NCBI GenBank assembly: GCA_035771165.1
Contig: JAWNZC010000258.1
Location: forward strand, 62,001 to 126,000
Reading direction: 5' to 3'
DNA: 64,000 nucleotides
Source: Paragorgia papillata
Taxonomy: Eukaryota; Cnidaria; Anthozoa; Scleralcyonacea; Coralliidae
Below the pieces are notes generated by a model. The model worked only from the letters and a program-made list of their open reading frames with translations. It did not search any database and was not told the DNA's origin. The position numbers and the translations under genes were made by a program. Positions 54,798-64,000 of this stretch are shown in pieces. Position 1 is the first letter of the stretch; every line of letters begins with the position of its first letter.

Positions 54798-55972
54798 AGG
54801 GGAACTCCACCCCGGCAACATGTTTGCGTTATATTACACTTAGTATGGCAAAGAACTTACCTTCCAAGTTTGACTGTTCATATTTGAATAGTTCGCCAGA
54901 AATTTGCCATCGGAGTTCGCAAAATACAAACACTTCCATGGCCATTTTGTGCAAGATCTGTCGGCTCAGAAATGGACAGCGGAGGTACCCATGAGGCTGC
55001 TGTGACGTCATTGCGTGAAAGCGAAAAGCTCTTAATACACAGTTTATAAGAAAGTCTGTAAGGTCTGTTTTATTATACTGTTTCTTTTACAACAAACCTA
55101 ATGGCAACGGAGAGTATTCAACCTTACGCATTTGAGCCAATAAAACCAATTGTTGAGGAAAGTGATTCAGAAGAAAACAGTGGTGAATCTGATGAAATGG
55201 AGAGCGACAACGACCAGGTACGGACCGGAAATGTTTCGTGGTGCAAGTGCAAAGCTTGTAGGCCAATGGACACAGAAAGAGAAAGTCTATGTTGTCAAGA
55301 GATGGCAGAACTTAATCAGAAACTGGATGGTAAGGGAGTGTGATAAAATTTGCGCCCCATATGGTAAAAAAAACTCGTTTATATGTATATGTTGTTTTAT
55401 TTTTCATATTTTTCAGAGGCAAGTGCTATCTGCATCACGAATGTCCCATCATTCGACGTTGTGTGTAAACATCCCGATGTTTTACGCACTGCATTGGTTG
55501 GTATGCACGACGTTACAAGCAACAGGACGTGGATTGACACGAGGTATTCTGTTGAGCCATATCTTTCGCGTTTTCTGATCTGATGGGATTCTGTGAAAAC
55601 TTAGACGACCACCACAGCGTTGACTACAATTTGTACATCCCGGAATCATGCAATGAGGCATAACGTCGGAAACATGAATAGTTTAGAAATAAAATTGCAA
55701 TGCGATTGGAACTATATTTCGACTATTCGTATATTTCCCGCGAAACAATCTTCACGCAATGACGTCACAGCAGCCTCATGGGTACTTCAGCTGTCCATTT
55801 CTGAGCCGACAGATCTTGCACAAAATGGCGATGGAAGTGTTTGTATTTTGCGAACTCCGATGGCAAATTTCTGGCGAACTATTCAAATATGAACAGTCAA
55901 ACTTGGAAGGTAAGTTCTTTGCCATACTAAGTTTAATATAACGCAAACATGTTGCCGGGGTGGAGTTCCCCT
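54798..55972. mobile_element. TTAA-flanked inverted-repeat element with P2X7-ballast-like gene
   Basis: TTAA at 54794-54797 and 55973-55976. Ends AGGGGAACTCCACCCCGGCA, inverted over about 222 bp (54798-55020 with 55751-55972) with a few mismatches. A TTAA duplication suits Kolobok or piggyBac elements; the ends do not begin CCC as piggyBac ends usually do. The interior (55021-55750) holds a short two-exon gene (see 55101-55583) and no transposase. It lies just past the end of BEL-1 pol. Confidence 0.75.
55101..55583 (+). CDS. P2X7-ballast-like cysteine-rich protein, two exons
   Basis: Exon 1 55101-55329 (ATG) and exon 2 55417-55583 (stop TGA). Donor GGATG|GTAAGG and acceptor TTTTTCAG| agree in phase (1). 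After an acidic N-terminus (VEESDSEENSGESDEMESD), exon 1 reads NVSWCKCKACRPMDTERESL and CCQEM; exon 2 reads AICITNVPSFDVVCKHPDVL and RTALVG. WC.C..C..M.T..ES.CC.E, then CIT...F..VC....VL..A, is the cysteine pattern of the intracellular ballast domain of vertebrate P2X7 receptors and of many cnidarian proteins annotated as P2X7-like. No channel segments are present. The usual C-terminal Tyr/Arg-rich part is missing or frame-shifted after VEPYLSRFLI, so the copy may be truncated. The role of the domain alone is unknown; Zn binding is inferred. Confidence 0.65.
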
Positions 55973-56526
55973 TTAACATTGAACGTTTGTGTTTAAAATG
56001 TTTCACATTTTGGGGAGCCATGTTAAGGCATCCGAGGTTTATTGTTTTGTAAACGTTTTGGGCTACCTGTATCGTACCCAGGCCCACACGGTTTTTTGTT
56101 GATAACTAGTTCCCCACATGGTTGAACCTCTTCGCAAGGTTCAAATAAAATAGAGCGTTTGAACCACGGAAACCATTACAGTTACATTAGATGATGAAAG
56201 CATATTTTTCATTGTTTTGGGAAATGGGCCATTGTGCACTAAATTTTAGGGCTATATATCTCGAATTTTCAGTCAAGGAAGCCAAATGGTTGCTGATTAT
56301 GAAAATCTAAATTTAGTGAGAATGTATTTTAAACATCCCTCGTCTGTGACGGGTTCTCCACCATGGATTTTTCCACGGAATTGGCGCACAAAACTGATTT
56401 TTTAAATGTCGGGTTTTACTAGATTTTTTCCAAACTTTGTTACAGTATTAGTTTTGTTATGAACTATTCTGTATTAGTATCAACCAACTAGTGGACTATT
56501 ACAAATCCGGTTTTCTGATTGGCCAA

Positions 56527-56563
56527 GCTACTAGTGGTCTATTGGTGATAGACCACTAGTAGC
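56527..56563. repeat. perfect 16 bp stem hairpin with 5-base loop
   Basis: GCTACTAGTGGTCTAT, loop TGGTG, then ATAGACCACTAGTAGC. Preceded by TTTTCTGATTGGCC (an inverted CCAAT-like box) and followed about 110 bases on by ATGGCGTCCGC (MAS...). The recombinase unit at 60522-60600 has the same order: CCAAT box, perfect hairpin, short gap, ATGGCTTCC. Confidence 0.6.
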
Positions 56564-56937
56564 GTTATCCAAAGATAAACCTTCTTATAACTGGAATTCT
56601 CCAATTCTGACAAATCAGAAGCCACGACGTATCCACGCTGCAAGCGACACCTGGAAACAAGGCTAAAAAACATGGCGTCCGCTAAACTTTTTGTGCAAGT
56701 GAAGAAAACATTGGGTCGAATTAAAGTAATGGAAATTTATTCAGTTTGACATTTTCGCCGGAATAAGAAACTGAATTCGCTTATGTCTATGGAGTATATC
56801 TACACCAAATTTGAAGCAAAGTAATTACAATCTGGTGTTTTGTGAGCGATTGTTTACCATATGCCATCGAACTACTCTACATTTTGTATGGGGAGACTTC
56901 TGAAAAAAAAAAGGTAAAAGTATCAGCTCATAGAAAA

Positions 56938-57812
56938 CTCGGTCTCGTTGTCTAATTGTTAATTAGTCGGTCGCCATATGATTTGACAATACTTTCTCGT
57001 TAAAAGTGAATGCACATCTGAAAAGAATGCTTTGTATCTAAGTAACCACTAAAAAGTATAAAACAAGCACACACGGTTTTGTGCGATTACTATTCAAGAT
57101 TGAAAATATGATATCAGGAAAATTTTTAGTTAAATGGTAATTCTAATTTTTAAATTAATCTGGAGTGTGTGTATTTTCGTTAAGTCGTTAAAAATATGGA
57201 AAGTTTGAAATGAATACTCATCAAATTTATATTTTCACAATAAGCAATTATTTGTCTTGCTTGACTGGAAATTTAAGATACATACCGCTAAAATTCGCAG
57301 CGCACTAATCAATCTCCCAAAACATACGCCCTCAACATCTCATGTAACCTTAAGTGGTGACCTCATATAGTTTTCCTTTTTCATCTTATTTTTATTTTAT
57401 TGTCTAAAAGATATCCACAAAAGTTGTGATAACCTCAGTTTATGATAAAGTTTATGGTTTATATCTTAAACCAGAGTAGCAATATACACCATGTCTTATT
57501 ATGCTCCTTTGTTTCAAAAACTACACGCCATTGTGAAAAAAAAATCAACCGTCCAATATATCGACACATTCTAAAATCTCATACTTCAAAATGACAACTC
57601 CGAGAGGGAGACTGAAACGAGTAAAGTCAGGGCAGTCTCGAATAAGTACTAGTCTCTTCTCCAAAACTACTTTTGAAGAACAATTTCTTGTGATGCAATG
57701 GTTATCGCGCTAGGCGATCACAGAGTGACTGCTCAGTGCCGGAATCTTTGAATTTACCTCCGAAATTATACTAATTAACAATTAGACAACGAGACCGAGT
57801 TGTCTAATTGTT
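56938..57812. repeat. unit with 30 bp inverted ends and terminal hairpin
   Basis: CTCGGTCTCGTTGTCTAATT, then GTTAATTAGT (56938-56967), is perfectly inverted at 57770-57799. The right copy is half of a hairpin, AACAATTAGACAAC facing GTTGTCTAATTGTT (57777-57812). The flank TATACTAATTAACAATTAG resembles the edges of 58447-60758. About 0.87 kb, no ORF. Probably a non-autonomous relative. Confidence 0.55.
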
Positions 57813-58452
57813 TTAGTGTAAATTTACCAACAAAAGTTAAATAAATTCTCGACCATAACGTATTCTTTGAGGCTCGTTTAATACATTTTTTAACTATACC
57901 AACAACAAACGTTCAATCTTGTCATTTTGGACATTTCCTTGTCCCATACGGAAACTGATCGAAAAGTAAAGTATTCTTGCATAATTTAGCATCGGTTTTC
58001 ATGTACAATATTCAAACAATATATTTCCACTCATTTGATATGTAAAAATGACAAAAATTTGAACGAAACATACATTTTAAAATGTAGTTTACATCAAGAA
58101 ATTTTATCAATGGCAAAGGGCCAGCAAACGTAATTTTGAAATGTGTTTTGCTTGCAGATATTTCGTTTTAAAACGAACACAGATAAACAATTTTACGATC
58201 TTACCGTTAATAATTTCTATTCTAACCATTTTGTAGACGTTTTTGTTTTCTGTAGAACTTATTTCTTAGGGTATAAATGTTCAATTTCTTCTGTCATTTG
58301 CCCACTAATTATAATTTCGGCGCCATATTGTTGCTGAACAGAACAAGCGCTGGCTCTACTTATCATTGTTCGTGACATACTACGCATTTTGTGATTGGTC
58401 AATTTCGTTAAAGGAAGGTTTTTCATTGGCTTATCGCTAGCGATTTCTATTT

Positions 58453-58559
58453 AACAATTAGTCACCGAAGTCGAGGTGACTATCGGTGGATATTTACCGA
58501 GCCGCGAAGCGGCGAGGTAAATACACCGATAGTCACCGAGACAGAGGTGACTAATTGTT
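58453..58559. repeat. cloverleaf-like hairpin element, copy 5 (most perfect)
   Basis: The outer stem AACAATTAGTC/GACTAATTGTT encloses three arms. The left arm is AGTCACC-GAAGTCGA-GGTGACT. The middle arm is ATCGGTG...CACCGAT with TATTTACC/GGTAAATA and a CCGC-GAA-GCGG tip. The right arm is AGTCACC-GAGACAGA-GGTGACT. The left and right arms share one stem sequence, so alternative pairings exist. Sits at the left edge of the recombinase unit. Confidence 0.75.
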
Positions 58560-58819
58560 TTAGTATAATTTCCACAACAAAACACTCAGTCTGACTTCCG
58601 TTCTGAATTATAAATTTTACTTCCTGTCTTAGTCACGCGCGTGAACACATGATTAATCACATGATGTGCTTCGGAACGTTCGCATATTAAACAATCACTG
58701 ATCTGTGATATTATAAACAGTCTGATACTGAATCGAGACGGAAACGTCTCGGATTTCTAACAAAAGCAGGAAGGAAAGATAACATTTAAAAGTATGTTTG
58801 ATAAAAAAAGTGATTTCAG

Positions 58820-60522
58820 TTATTTGTTGTTCACGTTGATGTTGAACGTGAAGGAACATCCTTGGAAAGTGCCAGATGGAAGAATGGACGAAGGGCTCAC
58901 ACCATGCGATTGAAGGACATTTACCTCATTCTTGCCGAAGGAGATGGTGCTCTTTTCAACAGATGGATTGTTTTCAACTGGAGATCGAGATGGAGCAATT
59001 GTGGCTGGGATGGCATCGCTGATGGACGAAGATGAGGTTGCTGGTGCGATTTCATTACCATGAATGAATGAGGTGAGCGTTGATGACAAGTGCTTGAACT
59101 GATTCAGAGTTGGCCTTTCACAATAACTTTCGATACTTGTATCGCTTCTATGGCCGGTGACTGCTTTGATTTTCCGTGTTTCAACGTTGTTCGAGGACAG
59201 AACAGTGACAGTTGTCGCTCGTAGAGAGTGGTTGGTGTAATACGGCGAGATACCGGCTCTTTCAGACATATTTCGCAGCATGTTGTCAAGCGTGTTGTGG
59301 CCAAGTACCTTCTTCTCATACCAGATCTTGACTTTTTCCGGGTCAAACCTCGAGGATACTTCTTTTGGCCGCTGGAACAACGCATCAACTTCGGTGTTGA
59401 GATGACTAAGATACGCTTTAATAGTTTGGACTGGACATCTCGGGGAATTCGGTTGAGCAAAGATTTTGCCATCAGAATGGTCTTCAGTACCGTCAAGGCC
59501 GCCAGTGTGATTCTTGCTTGAAAGCACCGTTCCGGGTTCGTCTTTATTCAGCTCGAAGTATTCCTCCCCACCTTCAGTTGCAGAAAGACGCAGCATCGAC
59601 TTCTTCATGAGACTCTGATTTTCCCTGCCTCGTTTACCAAAATACAACGATGTGTAGAACCAAGCTGTTTGCATCAAACTTCGAGGGCTACGGGTTTCAG
59701 GAGTTGTTAGTTCGCCTTTCTCGAATAATTTTTTCACGGTTTCAACACTCAAAGGATTCTTGTGGACTGTCCCAGCTATTTTTCCACTGCCGATGAGGTG
59801 CTTTAGGTAAGAATGCAATGTTTTGTTTGCTTCATCAAAGGTGACAGGATCGCAAATTGAAAACTTTTGGTTGTACGGTGGTGAGCGAAGATGACGGTCT
59901 AGAGCGGCTCGGATTGACCTTATGCTTGTTTTTTTATAGTTAGAACCATCTTTTCTTCTCGCCGACACGTAAAATTTAGGGGGTGTTTACATGAGCCGGG
60001 CTAGCCCGGTTAACTAGGCTCACGCGATTGATTAGGGTCTCACTGTGGTTTTGAAACTCACATAAACTAAATTTACAAAGAAGAATTGGTTTAGTTTAGA
60101 TGTAAACGAACCCTAACGTTCATTAAAATCTCCTTTTGTGGCCGAGGAAAGAATTTCGTGACACGAGTCAGCCTGGTTAGCCGGGCTAGCCCGGCTCATG
60201 TAATCGGCCCCTTAGAGAGACATTTGTTCATTTCTGCTATATCCATGCTTTCGAACTCTGTCGTAAACTCGTTTTGTTGTACAAACCATTCTGTTGTAAA
60301 AAAACAGTTTGACGTATAAAGTCATGACATAAAACTTCACGCTATCAGGCAGTTTTTAAAGGACGAAATAAAATAAATTCGTACATAAACGAAAGGCTTC
60401 TTACCTTTAAACAGTTTAACACCATATTTTGTTGATTCTTTAGTTTTTTTTGGAATGGCATTTTCCTTCATTTCTTCAATTTCTTCGTCCGAAATTTTGG
60501 CAAATCGATTTTGGGAAGCCAT
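58820..60522 (-). pseudogene. Crypton-type tyrosine recombinase gene, split by a MITE
   Basis: Exon 1 60522-60405 starts MASQNRFAKISDEEIEEMKE, donor GTAAGA. Exon 2 starts at 60290 after ACAACAG in matching phase (EWFVQQNEF). It runs to 60215, is interrupted by the 233 bp MITE plus its TTA copy, and continues from 59975 to the stop at 58820. In the MITE-bearing sequence a TGA follows within a few codons, so the full protein is not made; without the MITE the frame is continuous. The catalytic set is visible: the Arg region YFGKRGRENQ, NHSLRA (H..R), TGHR and the tyrosine in SIESYCERP, the order of Crypton/DUF3504-type recombinases, relatives of which were domesticated in several animal genes. 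The C-terminal ~90 residues are Ser/Pro-rich and variable. Confidence 0.82.
59979..60211. mobile_element. Harbinger-like MITE inserted in the recombinase exon
   Basis: TTA duplication (59976-59978 and 60212-60214). Ends GGGG..G.TTACATGAGCC, inverted, with an extended GGGCTAGCCCGG palindrome at both sides. 233 bp, no ORF. Three-base TTA duplications and G-rich ends fit PIF/Harbinger MITEs. The recombinase frame is restored exactly when the element and one TTA are left out. Confidence 0.8.
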
Positions 60523-60539
60523 TTTTAATTTTTTGGAAA

Positions 60540-60574
60540 GGTGATAGTCACCGCGCTAGGCGGTGACTATCACC
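60540..60574. promoter_or_regulatory. 15 bp perfect hairpin just upstream of the recombinase ATG
   Basis: GGTGATAGTCACCGC, loop GCTAG, GCGGTGACTATCACC. Distance to the ATG (60522) is 18 bases, so it lies in the leader or at the promoter. CCAATCAGAAAGC, a CCAAT-like box, lies at about 60596-60608. It could be an operator-like binding site for the recombinase or part of a mobile end; neither is shown. Confidence 0.5.
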
Positions 60575-60940
60575 TCAGATTCACCGCTGAGCGGACCAAT
60601 CAGAAAGCTGGAAAGCCTTTTTTCCACTATGAAATTATACTAACAGCGGATAGTAACTCCTGCGATAGCCAATAAATCCAAGGATTTGTGATAGAAACTC
60701 GTAAATTTATACTAATCATCGATAGTCACCTCGACTTCGGTGATTATTTGTTAAATAGTTATAACTTGCATGTGTTAGTTACCTTCTTGTATTATGAATA
60801 CTAATTTTTTACTGATCTATACATGTTGATCTAATTAATCTATTATACAGTGTATAATCTATGTAATCTATGTATTGTAATGTTACCTTCATAATAGTCG
60901 CTTCAGCAATGCATTCATGCATGCTGAAAAAGCCATGTTT

Positions 60941-61215
60941 AAAGCCTGGTTCTCACTTGTAAGAATAGTAAGAATCAGGGATCGTTCCTGTCCCCGATCG
61001 TCTGGAATTGTTACGGCAAGTGTGAACATATAGTTGAGGTAACGTCGCAGACAGTCGTCGATCTGATCGGAAGCATCTCAAGAATCGGAATCATTTGGCC
61101 TAGTTCCAGACGGTCGCGTTACGACAAATCACAACAAGCGCGAACGTGGCTGTCGTAAGGATCGCCGACAATCGGGATAGAACTGTACCTGCGATTCGGC
61201 AACTGAGAACTAGGC
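60941..61215. mobile_element. TA-flanked inverted-repeat MITE
   Basis: Ends AAGCCTGGTTCTCACTTG and CAACTGAGAACTAGGCTT are imperfectly inverted, and TA precedes and follows. The interior has several inverted GATCG...CGATC motifs. A truncated relative of the left end (AAAGCCTGGTTTTCACTAGAG) is at about 26262. No ORF. Confidence 0.5.
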
Positions 61216-63888
61216 TTTACCTTTACCGTTAGCTCTCCCGTTGTTAATGAATCGGTTCAAATTCATTTTACTCGTGGCCGCGAAACCATTGGGTATGTTC
61301 CCCGTTTATTGGGGAATATACAGTACATGTTCACGTTTATGACATGGGTAGCAAATAATTGACGTCGTCCATGGAGGTACAACTTGCATGAGAAACAATC
61401 TCGAAAAGCAGTCTTTTCACAGAGTTCTGGTATTATAGCCTGTAATATAGCGTTTTATTACTCGGGCCACCTGTGGTAGACGAGCTCGAGTCTAGCTTTC
61501 GGCTGCGTTCAGAGGAGGCCGGACAGCTGTCACGTGATTGTCACGTGAATTTCTCGGCCAATGAATTGGCTTCATTTTCTCATCGTTCTCGAAATGAAAA
61601 TTTTGCATTGGACTTGGAAATGCCGAATATTACGCTATTGTTATTCAATTTTTTCTTTAAAAAGCAACGATATCGATTGATATATTGTTGGACTATCCAT
61701 ATCTGCAGGATTTTGCAAGGTAAATGTATTTTTCTACTTTATTTTGACCGTTTATGTAAGCCATTTGGTCTAAAGCGACGACCCCACTTCCGGTTTGTCA
61801 ACAATCTTCAAACCAAAAAATCTCGAATTCCAACGGTTCGAATTCTCTAATTTTTGCGTAATAAGTTGGAGAAATGTCTAATCTTTGATTCTAACGGGAC
61901 GACCCCCGGTGACCCACTCACTGTTTTCGAGATATTCGCCGTTGAACTGACCATGGTATTTCGGCTTTTGCTAAGATGGCGCCTAATAATTTAAGAGAGC
62001 CTTTCGCCATTAAAACTTGTTTTTTTCTCAAGAATTTTGGAAGTTTCCTAATATTTCGAACTTTATTCTTTAAAGTAAGTGTAAAATGAGCGGTGGACAA
62101 TTATTAAAGGGTAAAATTTGGTATTTGTCTGTTTTTATGGTCCAAAACGCTTGACCTCGCTGTATAAAAACACCATATCATCATTCTGGAAAAATTGTAT
62201 ACATACCAGGCCTACATACATTTATACATTCTGTAAATATTATTACATAATGTACTGAACTTTCTTAAAGATCTGCTATATATGTATACAGGCCTGATAT
62301 GTATAGATATTTTTTATATATTAAATAACATTGTGTTCCATGACTGAGCAGTATGATTATTAAAATTGATGTGTGGATTATTTGTAGTTTATTATTGTGA
62401 ATAATATATTGTAGTTGTAGTATTTTTTTACTTTTTTGCTAATTTGTTATAATTTGTTATTGTTTGTATTGTTTTTCAGTACACAAATATTTATTATCCC
62501 TTTTGTCACAGTAGGAAGCAAGCTGATGGGGGTGGGGGAAATGTACCGTACACTTATTTTCAAAAGTACCTTGTATCAGGGCAGAGCTTCAAACCACCCT
62601 TGATGCACATGTCTTCTGATAAAGGGCTTTTTTGTTGCAAAAGGGGGACTCTAACCAAGTGGGTGGGGGTGGGGTGGTATCATGTGCCCCTGTGTCCACC
62701 CCTTGGTTTGTAGGCTGTACAGTCAACTCTTAAGACATGAAAGTGTTAATAACTCCATCTCACATCGTATTTTTTACAGGAAGTGAAGAGATACAGTACA
62801 GATGACTGTCAGTGTTGGAAGAACCAACTTTGGTGGTGTTCAGACTGAGTGCCCATGCACGAGCACCAATCTAAACAGGATTTTTACAATGATAAATTGA
62901 TGGATTCGCTTTTACTAAATAACATTCAAATAATATGTAGTTTGAAGTTTTGCATGTTGTGGACATAACTAATAAAATTTTAACACAGAAGTATTATCTT
63001 GCATATTATACAATCCAAATGCTGGGTCCCAAAGCCTAATTAAATGCCTGGATATTATTCATCCCTTTGCCTCTGAGTGCTACTGGCTACTGCATGTACA
63101 TATGGATAAACAGTGAACTTACTGAACTATATATGTCTAAGACAGACACCCTTGCACTGGACTTTGTCTGTATTATAGTTCATTCACATGTCTACCTTAA
63201 TACAGTAACTTTTCTGATGCCCTCTCTAATAAATGTGCCAAAGTTGATGTTTTCTTGGCAGGGGGGTTGCTTCACTGCAAAAATGTTGAACCAATGTTAA
63301 CAATGCCCCTGATTGAATACCTGTATCAGTGTCAATACAGTAGTGCTTTAGAAGTAACCAAGATCAATATTGAGACAAAACATTTTAATTTTATTCAAGT
63401 TCCTTATTTACATATATATTGAGGATACAGGAAATACACTTTATTTGATAAAATATAAATATTTGAACATTTGACCAGTTATACCAAGTTTATCAATAGA
63501 TTCTGGAGGCAATCCAATAAATTATCTCGATTTTTAATTCACCTTAATTATAAAGAAAAATACAAGATTGTTATTGAATAATAAATTTTAAGCTAGCTTT
63601 ATTCACAATTTTATAAAATTTGGGATACAAGTTACAGTAAGTATAAAAGGAAACAAGACTGTTTGTTAAAAAATCGGGGGGGGGGGGGACCCCCAAGGAT
63701 GATAGTTGTATCTAATTGATCCAGATAATTGCTACACACAACAGTTATAGAAGTTTACAGTAATACTGCAGAATACAAAACATTAAACCACGGAAAATGC
63801 ATCATAAGGTTATAGAATAGGAAAAATTTGAGAGGGAACTCATTAACCACTAAACAAAAAATAATGTTGATTTCTCACCTCACGCTTT

Positions 63889-64000
63889 TCTCCAGTTGTA
63901 ACGAATCACACGTTGCACAGCACAACCAAATCCTTCTTTGTTGTAAACATCTAATTCGTTTCTGATTTGCTCCATTATTTGTAACATAAAATGCGTCGAA
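63889..64000 (-). CDS. possible last exon of a minus-strand gene, cut by the window edge
   Basis: On the minus strand from the window edge the frame reads MEQIRNELDVYNKEGFGCAV, then RVIRYNWRKA and a TGA at about 63889. Residue composition looks protein-like, but no family is recognised. Another frame is also open up to a possible GTGAGA donor, so the frame is uncertain. Confidence 0.3.

Larger units (their letters stand above)
56197..58446. other. non-coding with foldback repeats
   Basis: No gene. Contains a perfect 16 bp stem hairpin at 56527-56563 and an inverted-end unit at 56938-57799, listed separately. The rest is AT-rich, with CCAAT-like CTGATTGG at 56512. Confidence 0.4.
58447..60758 (-). 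mobile_element. Crypton-type recombinase element with inverted, hairpin-forming ends
   Basis: 39 bp ends (58447-58485 CTATTTAACAATTAGTCACC, then GAAGTCGAGGTGACTATCG; inverted at 60720-60758 with 2 mismatches) enclose a spliced tyrosine-recombinase gene. The left end opens into the cloverleaf at 58453-58559; the right side has a 15 bp stem hairpin at 60540-60574, 18 bases before the ATG. No target duplication is clear, as expected for tyrosine recombinases. Known Cryptons lack inverted ends, so the boundary may instead be two flanking MITE copies. Confidence 0.5.
60759..64000. other. mostly non-coding right part
   Basis: Contains a MITE (60941-61215), an E-box pair (CACGTG at about 61532 and 61544), a G-run near 63680 and AT-rich sequence. 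A last-exon-like piece after TTTTTTACAG at 62779 (EVKRYSTDDCQCWKNQLWWC, stop) with AATAAA near 62971 is possible but weak. The ORF at 61473-61850 has no recognisable domain. Confidence 0.35.

Noticed and set aside
56023..56196. BEL-1 3' LTR (TGTTAAGG...GTTACA)
   Set aside because: PPT-like TTTTGGGGAGCCA and TG/CA ends are suggestive, but with no 5' copy in the window it cannot be confirmed as an LTR; mentioned only in the BEL-1 entry.
61473..61850. 125-residue ORF as a gene
   Set aside because: No domain and low-complexity hydrophobic middle; crosses a GC-rich promoter-like region.

Overview
The window is AT-rich animal nuclear DNA: genes are split by long introns with GT/AG junctions, and about half of the sequence is recognisable mobile DNA. 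A cnidarian, probably an anthozoan (coral, anemone or octocoral), fits best. The reasons are fucolectin-type and PA14 exons, a P2X7-ballast-like cysteine-rich ORF, a Crypton-type tyrosine recombinase, BEL/Pao elements, and hairpin repeats of a style common in that group. This is inference from families, not a database match.

Layout. 1-13007 holds plus-strand host-like exons: a transglutaminase-like exon (1087-2465/2509), a fucolectin/F5-8C-like domain in three exons (4591-6312) and a PA14-like domain in three exons (8269-13007). Splice phases match across all six fucolectin/PA14 exons. The introns carry foldback repeats, cloverleaf-like hairpin elements and a hammerhead-like motif. 13008-30400 is mostly repeats (a tRNA-derived palindromic SINE, several MITEs, a long tRNA-headed SINE, and a 2.8 kb hAT-like element with an internal foldback). 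It also holds the first three exons of a minus-strand THAP-domain gene (20511-19579).

30504-56200 is a nest of transposons. A decayed plus-strand BEL/Pao retrotransposon (BEL-1) is interrupted twice. The first insertion is an 8158 bp element (31958-40115) with perfect 146 bp inverted repeats, AG...CT ends and a 6 bp target duplication. These are Polinton/Maverick-type ends, but it has no polymerase, integrase or capsid gene that I can see; it carries four unfamiliar or little-known ORFs and a 21 bp satellite. The second insertion is a DNA transposon (41379-51221, 9 bp duplication), which itself contains a younger, nearly complete minus-strand BEL/Pao element (BEL-2, 43453-50617). The 3' side of BEL-1 is followed by a TTAA-flanked element carrying the P2X7-ballast-like gene (54798-55972).

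56200-60760 holds hairpin repeats and a 2.3 kb unit with a Crypton-type recombinase on the minus strand. Its coding exon is interrupted by a 233 bp Harbinger-like MITE. 60760-64000 is mostly unassigned, with one MITE and a possible last exon of a minus-strand gene at the right edge.

The most unusual items are the cargo-bearing Polinton-like element, the recurrent cloverleaf hairpins, their presence at the edge of a tyrosine-recombinase element, and the mobile P2X7-like ballast domain.
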